Below, in pieces: positions 59,541 to 64,000 of a DNA stretch of 64,000 bases. Source of the stretch: Spirodela intermedia (lineage: Eukaryota > Streptophyta > Magnoliopsida > Alismatales > Araceae). Under the pieces are notes generated by a model, which ran no database searches, was not told where the DNA came from, and worked only from the letters and a program-made list of their open reading frames with translations. Positions within the stretch are counted from its first letter, which is position 1, and every line of letters starts with the position of its first letter. The stretch spans positions 589,001 to 653,000 of the forward strand of contig LR746268.1 of assembly GCA_902729315.2 (NCBI GenBank), in the 5' to 3' direction. A program made the position numbers and the translations under genes.

Positions 59541-61457
59541 AGTTTTCCTTGGATTCCTTGTGGTGAGCTTGCGGAGAAGTGCAGTATGCCGAGAGTGCTG
59601 ACCCAGTCATGCTCAGTGATTGCCTGACGATATCCATCCCCTTCTTAGCAAGTAGGTGAATAGCCCACAAGAATCCAATCCATCCTGCAATTTTAAAATT
59701 TGTTACCCATTTTCTTCCAAGGGATTAGGAACAGTATCATGATAATTCTAAAGAGATGATTGTAATTGAACACCAATAAAAGGAACATGATCATGGATGA
59801 ACACATTGGAAACCCAATGACAGCGAAGTTCAAAATCAAACAAAAAATTTAAAAATAAACATTAAAATCTCAACATTGGTCAAACCGAATCGGCGAAAAA
59901 GCTACAGGCCATGAATAACAACCTATTTAAAGATTGATCATATTGACTTTTCTCTCAAGGAAATTGAATACAATCTGCATAACATTGAAATTGCCATGGT
60001 TGTGATTGATTAATGCTGCTGTAATTAGTAACTATCTGCAGAAGGTAAAAGAACATATAACAATAGGAATGTTATGTGACAGTTCATTTCAGGAAATGTG
60101 AATAAAGCGTGATAAGAAGCTAGTTCTGTCATTAAAAAAATTGAACCGGGTAAGACAGCCAAAAAGCATTATGAATTTAGAATTCTGAAAAAACACCTGC
60201 AGCAATAAGGACAGCGATGATGGTTGCAATGGTTGTGATGGAGATGATGAACACAGCAACTGACAAGGCTCCAATGTAAGTAGCTACTAAACAGCCGAAG
60301 AAAAGAGCCAAGAACCCTCCTGCGGCAGCCAATGACATGAGCAAGGAGATGATGATGGCGTTCAGAGTTGCAGCCAAGAAGAAAAGTATGAACACCGCCA
60401 ATCCTGTCAGAGCGAGCAGGGTGATCGTCCCAACCTGGAAATTATCACAAAAATCAAATATCAGTTCAAATAAAATGGGCACCATATAGCAGAAATCAAC
60501 ACTCTCGACAAAAGCTCGTATCAGATCCATCGTCATTGTGAGCTGGATCAATGAAGGATCGGTGGATAGTATAATGTCATCAAACCAAGAAAGCTTTTAA
60601 ATTTAGAAAAAAATATTGTTCTTCAGAAAATCCGAAGATCAAATCTAGAGCATTTTAAAAGCAACAGAGAACCCCAGTCGAGAAATTCCGCAACAGTTCC
60701 CATGATTGGCACCCTTTTCAGACCGGGCCATGGGATCTTCTTCTTGCATGAAATTTGGCATGCGATGTTCTTGAATAAGGAAGGGATCACGGTAGACATC
60801 TGGAGGAGCCGCACTGGAGATGGAAATTCCGGGATGTAAATACCTGGAACGGAGAGTTTTCTGAGAGTGGGAAGAAATCCCGACTGCGAAATTTCCCTTC
60901 TTGTTCTCACAACTGGTTTTCTTTTCATATGGGTTCACATAATTTATCAATATATATTTCCCATGGAGAAGGAAGAATACTTTGGGCTAGTTCGATGAGC
61001 TGCCCCCCTTTCCCCCCCTCTTGGGCACTTTATCAATCAGCTGGTGTGCATTCCGAGGAGATATGGACTCAAATACTGCATCATCAACACCGTAAATTAT
61101 GGACTTTCAAGGTATTTTTTTACTGACCGAGATGACGAGGAGGGCCCTCAGGGGGCTGCCGCGCCTGGTCCAGAGGAGGACTCTGCGGCCGGAGTTCCTG
61201 CAGGCTTGCTGGACCCGCGGGACGTTCTCGGCGAAAGCAAACCGCATGCGATGCGCGAGGGGCGGCGGCGGCTGCTGGCCTGCGGCGTCGGCGAGGAAGA
61301 CCCCCCCCCCAAAGCGGCGCAGGAGATCGAACACCGTCTCCTCCCTTTCTTCCACACTCGAGTCCCCCGTCATGGGATCGATCTTAACGGCGGCGGCAGT
61401 CTCCGTCGTCGCCTTCGCGCCGCTGTCATCTGCAAGCGAGCCGTCGGTTTCCGCCAT
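59539..61457 (-). CDS. multi-pass membrane protein, possibly LDAF1/LDIP (promethin)-like, 3 exons
   Basis: Exons: 61457-61128, 60434-60197, 59684-59539. Phases fit and give 237 aa. Residues 1-48 are acidic and polar (MAETDGSLADDSG, VEEREETVFDLLRRF). Residues 72-110 are basic and amphipathic, including RRVLLWTRRGSPLRALLVIS. Exon 2 is almost wholly hydrophobic: VGTITLLALTGLAVFILFFL, then AATLNAIIISLLMSLAAAGG and two more segments, about four helices or two long hairpins. Exon 3 gives WIGFLWAIHLLAKKG and a hydrophilic tail. I think of the promethin/LDAF1-type lipid-droplet assembly family because of the clustered hydrophobic hairpins, but this is a weak inference. Gene reality is well supported by exon agreement. 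Confidence 0.75.
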
Positions 61458-64000
61458 CGCTCGCCGGGTTTTCCGCCGCCGTCGCCGCCGTCGCCGCCTG
61501 TCGACTGATGGAGAGGTGCGTGGGGTGTGGACGCGGGGCATAGAGAAGTTGGGTTCTGCGGGAACGTGGTGACTGTAGGTGCGACCACGTAGCAATCCGC
61601 CACCGATCAAGAAAAAAGGGGCTAGATGGAGGCCCTGAATCTCCAATAATAATTTTTAAGTCCCTGAAAAGCTAATAATATTTTTTTTGGTTTTTTTTCC
61701 AAGTAATTCTCAGACTAGTTGATTTAGAGAGAAGTTCCCTGTCCTTTTACTTGAGGTTCTACAACTTTCTAGAGGACCTGAAAATTATGAATTAGTTCCC
61801 CTGCCACACTCCATTAGCATAAACGATTTGGCCATGATCAAGTTTCATCATTTTTTTACCTTTATTCAAGAGCAGATTAACTTATCTTTCTTGAAGAAAC
61901 CATAATCTATGCCCACTTCCTCTATCTATTTGCCCATCTGTCTCTTTACCTCGAGTGGCCATGCACAGTATCCTTCTATTCCTGCTCTATTTCTCCTCTC
62001 AAGCAGCCTACATGCTCTCCCTCCACGTCCTTGTCTCCCATTCAACTATTCCTTGCCCCCCTTGTAGCTATGGTCCCTCTCCTTGAGTCATTGCCCAAGA
62101 CTCTTGCTCGTTGGCTATCTCTGTCCCCTCCCCCCTTGAACAACCATAAAGCCCTCATCTTCCATTTGTAAAGTGCTTCTCACTTACTTGGTCACTATTC
62201 ACTCATCTGAAGTGAAGTAGCAGATTCATTGCCAAGAACAAATTGAGACAATATGTTGGGTGAGGCCAAACTGTTTGTGGATCCTTTTGTGTAATATTTA
62301 TATTTGAAAATATCCCTTTGTTAAGTTGGATTTGAATCATATATCTCTCTCTTTACTTTGTTTTTATGAAACAGAAGACTAACGTATTCATCTTAGATTT
62401 CTAGATGAGTTACAATAAAAGGATGGATCATCAAGGTATAAGTTTAAGTTTATGTATAAAAAAATAAAGAAAATCTTCTTAGATGGTGAAAATGATTGGT
62501 TATGTTATGGAAGTCTTTTGGTGACGCCACACATCAGGGCACATGATAACACAATATTTTTTCAATGGTTGTGTAAAAAATAAACATATAAATACATATT
62601 TTTCAATTATTCATTCACCATGCAAGAAATTGATTGTTTAATTTACGTATCAGTAATAATGTTGGACTAGTTAGCTAATATTTATATGTCATTTGAAGTA
62701 GTGTCCATTAAAATTGAAAAACTCAATTAAAACACTGCATAAAATTAGATTTTACTTAACACATAGATGCATTTGTGTTACTTGATAGAGTGATAACACA
62801 ATAAACATTGTCTAACTCATACTTGTTCATTTATACATAAAAGCAATGATAGGAGAGTGAGTATTGTAGATTGTATTTTTCTAATGTTTAAAAATGATCG
62901 TTTTTTTATCACATTGAAGAAAATACTACATAATTATCTTCGATTTTTTTTATCACAGAATTTCGGGGGGTAAAGAATTAGTATTCAAGATAATTTATAT
63001 CAAATACAACTTAAGATACAAATACAAGTGACAGTTGATGATTAAAATTTTAAAATAAAATTGAAGAATTCAATGTGATAATTAACATAAGTGGTGATAA
63101 TAGTTTCAAACAAAATTTTGAATGCCTTTATAGATTTGAATGTTTTTTTTACATATGTGTGTTGATGACAATTAAATTTAGGAAAAACCATAAGATTTAT
63201 GTCATTGTCAGTGAACTTTTGTTTGTTGAAAGCAAGATTATGGACACATTTGTTAGTAACACCATTTGTTGACATTTATGTTTAATATGCATGGTAGTTA
63301 CAATTTTTGTGATTTTCTTTTTCCTTATAAATAAACATTGAATATGTACAAGAGATTTTTAAAAATAAATTAAAGAAGGAATGAAGAAATTAATTAATCA
63401 AAATTTTTATTTGGTTAGTTGCTATATTATATATCATTATAAGCTTCGAAAATCATTCATGAATTCACCTTATGTAGAAATATAAGTTAAAAAAATCAAG
63501 GGGTAAATGTGGAGTACACAATTTGGTTGTCTAGTAAAATGTCATTATGTAACAAATAATGCAAGACAATCGTTTTAATATATTTATTCCACATTCAATA
63601 ATTTTCCCTATGTTGAATTAATTGATAACTATGAAAGAAAACATGCTCGAACTTGAATACATGCATTGTTAATTATTGGTGTGAAAGGAAAGTTTTTTGT
63701 TCATTTAGTAAATAAAATTTAAGAAGCAAGTTAACATTTTAGAAAATATACTGTCAATAGGTTGAATGAAGATAAAAAATAAATATTAGATGTGATTCTT
63801 CATTAGATGAAATTTTTATTGGCTTTGTGAGGGCCTATCAATTGGGTCTTTTTAGATTATCAATTTTTGTGGTAGGTATCAAATAACGCAGTATAGATGA
63901 GTTTACTCCCTTTGTGTGGTAGACAACACACAATATTTAACAATATCTTGATACTATATGCTTACTTCAGTCTTCTAAAGGTCATTCCCTTAACTTATAA
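61458..64000. other. upstream and intergenic DNA to the window edge
   Basis: GC-rich to about 61620 (promoter and leader of the membrane-protein gene, with repeated CGCCGC steps), C/T-rich at 61900-62160, then AT-rich to the end. The two 60-80-codon frames near 63050-63270 overlap on opposite strands and look random. No gene recognised. Confidence 0.5.

Overview
This window is nuclear DNA from a flowering plant. Evidence: genes split by short GT-AG introns, a plant-only gene set (ZF-HD homeodomain factor, BASIC PENTACYSTEINE factor, PLS-type PPR protein, plastid SecE, plant DYRK kinase), a relic Ty3/gypsy element and many GGCCCA/TGGGCC promoter motifs. The GC-rich first exons and GC-rich PPR gene would fit a monocot or early-diverging angiosperm, but I cannot name the species. 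The most striking compositional trait is the number of (GA)n/(CT)n microsatellites, many of them in gene leaders.

Layout. 0-6.8 kb: NAA40-type histone N-acetyltransferase (+), Hikeshi/OPI10 HSP70 import carrier (+), and a four-exon plastid SecE2-type translocon subunit (-) whose exons are too short to stand out as ORFs. 6.8-10 kb: AT-rich spacer with a decayed tandem repeat, then pyrimidine-rich DNA. 10-13.5 kb: ZF-HD factor (-) and BPC GAGA-binding factor (+). 15.2-20.2 kb: seven-exon TMN/EMP70 nonaspanin (-). 22-30.1 kb: seven-exon plant DYRK kinase (+). 31-39 kb: a PPR gene (36.9-38.5 kb, -), a Nudix hydrolase (34.5-35.4 kb, -), and a deleted duplicate of the PPR locus (31.6-33.0 kb). 39.7-40.5 kb: 3' exon of a SET/Rubisco-LSMT-like methyltransferase (-) with no visible 5' part. 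41-48 kb: AT-rich, repeat-derived DNA with a heavily mutated Ty3/gypsy pol. 50.7-52.7 kb: seven-exon inositol polyphosphate 5-phosphatase (-), with one intron consisting largely of (GA)n and about 1.2 kb of GA-rich tract just upstream. 59.5-61.5 kb: three-exon multi-pass membrane protein (-). The rest is intergenic.

The genes are a typical plant mix and do not form a pathway cluster. The feature most worth following is the coincidence of a GAGA-motif-binding BPC gene with GA/CT tracts in or beside the leaders of many neighbouring genes. All exon structures were derived by hand from splice-site phase and family conservation, and none is transcript-confirmed.
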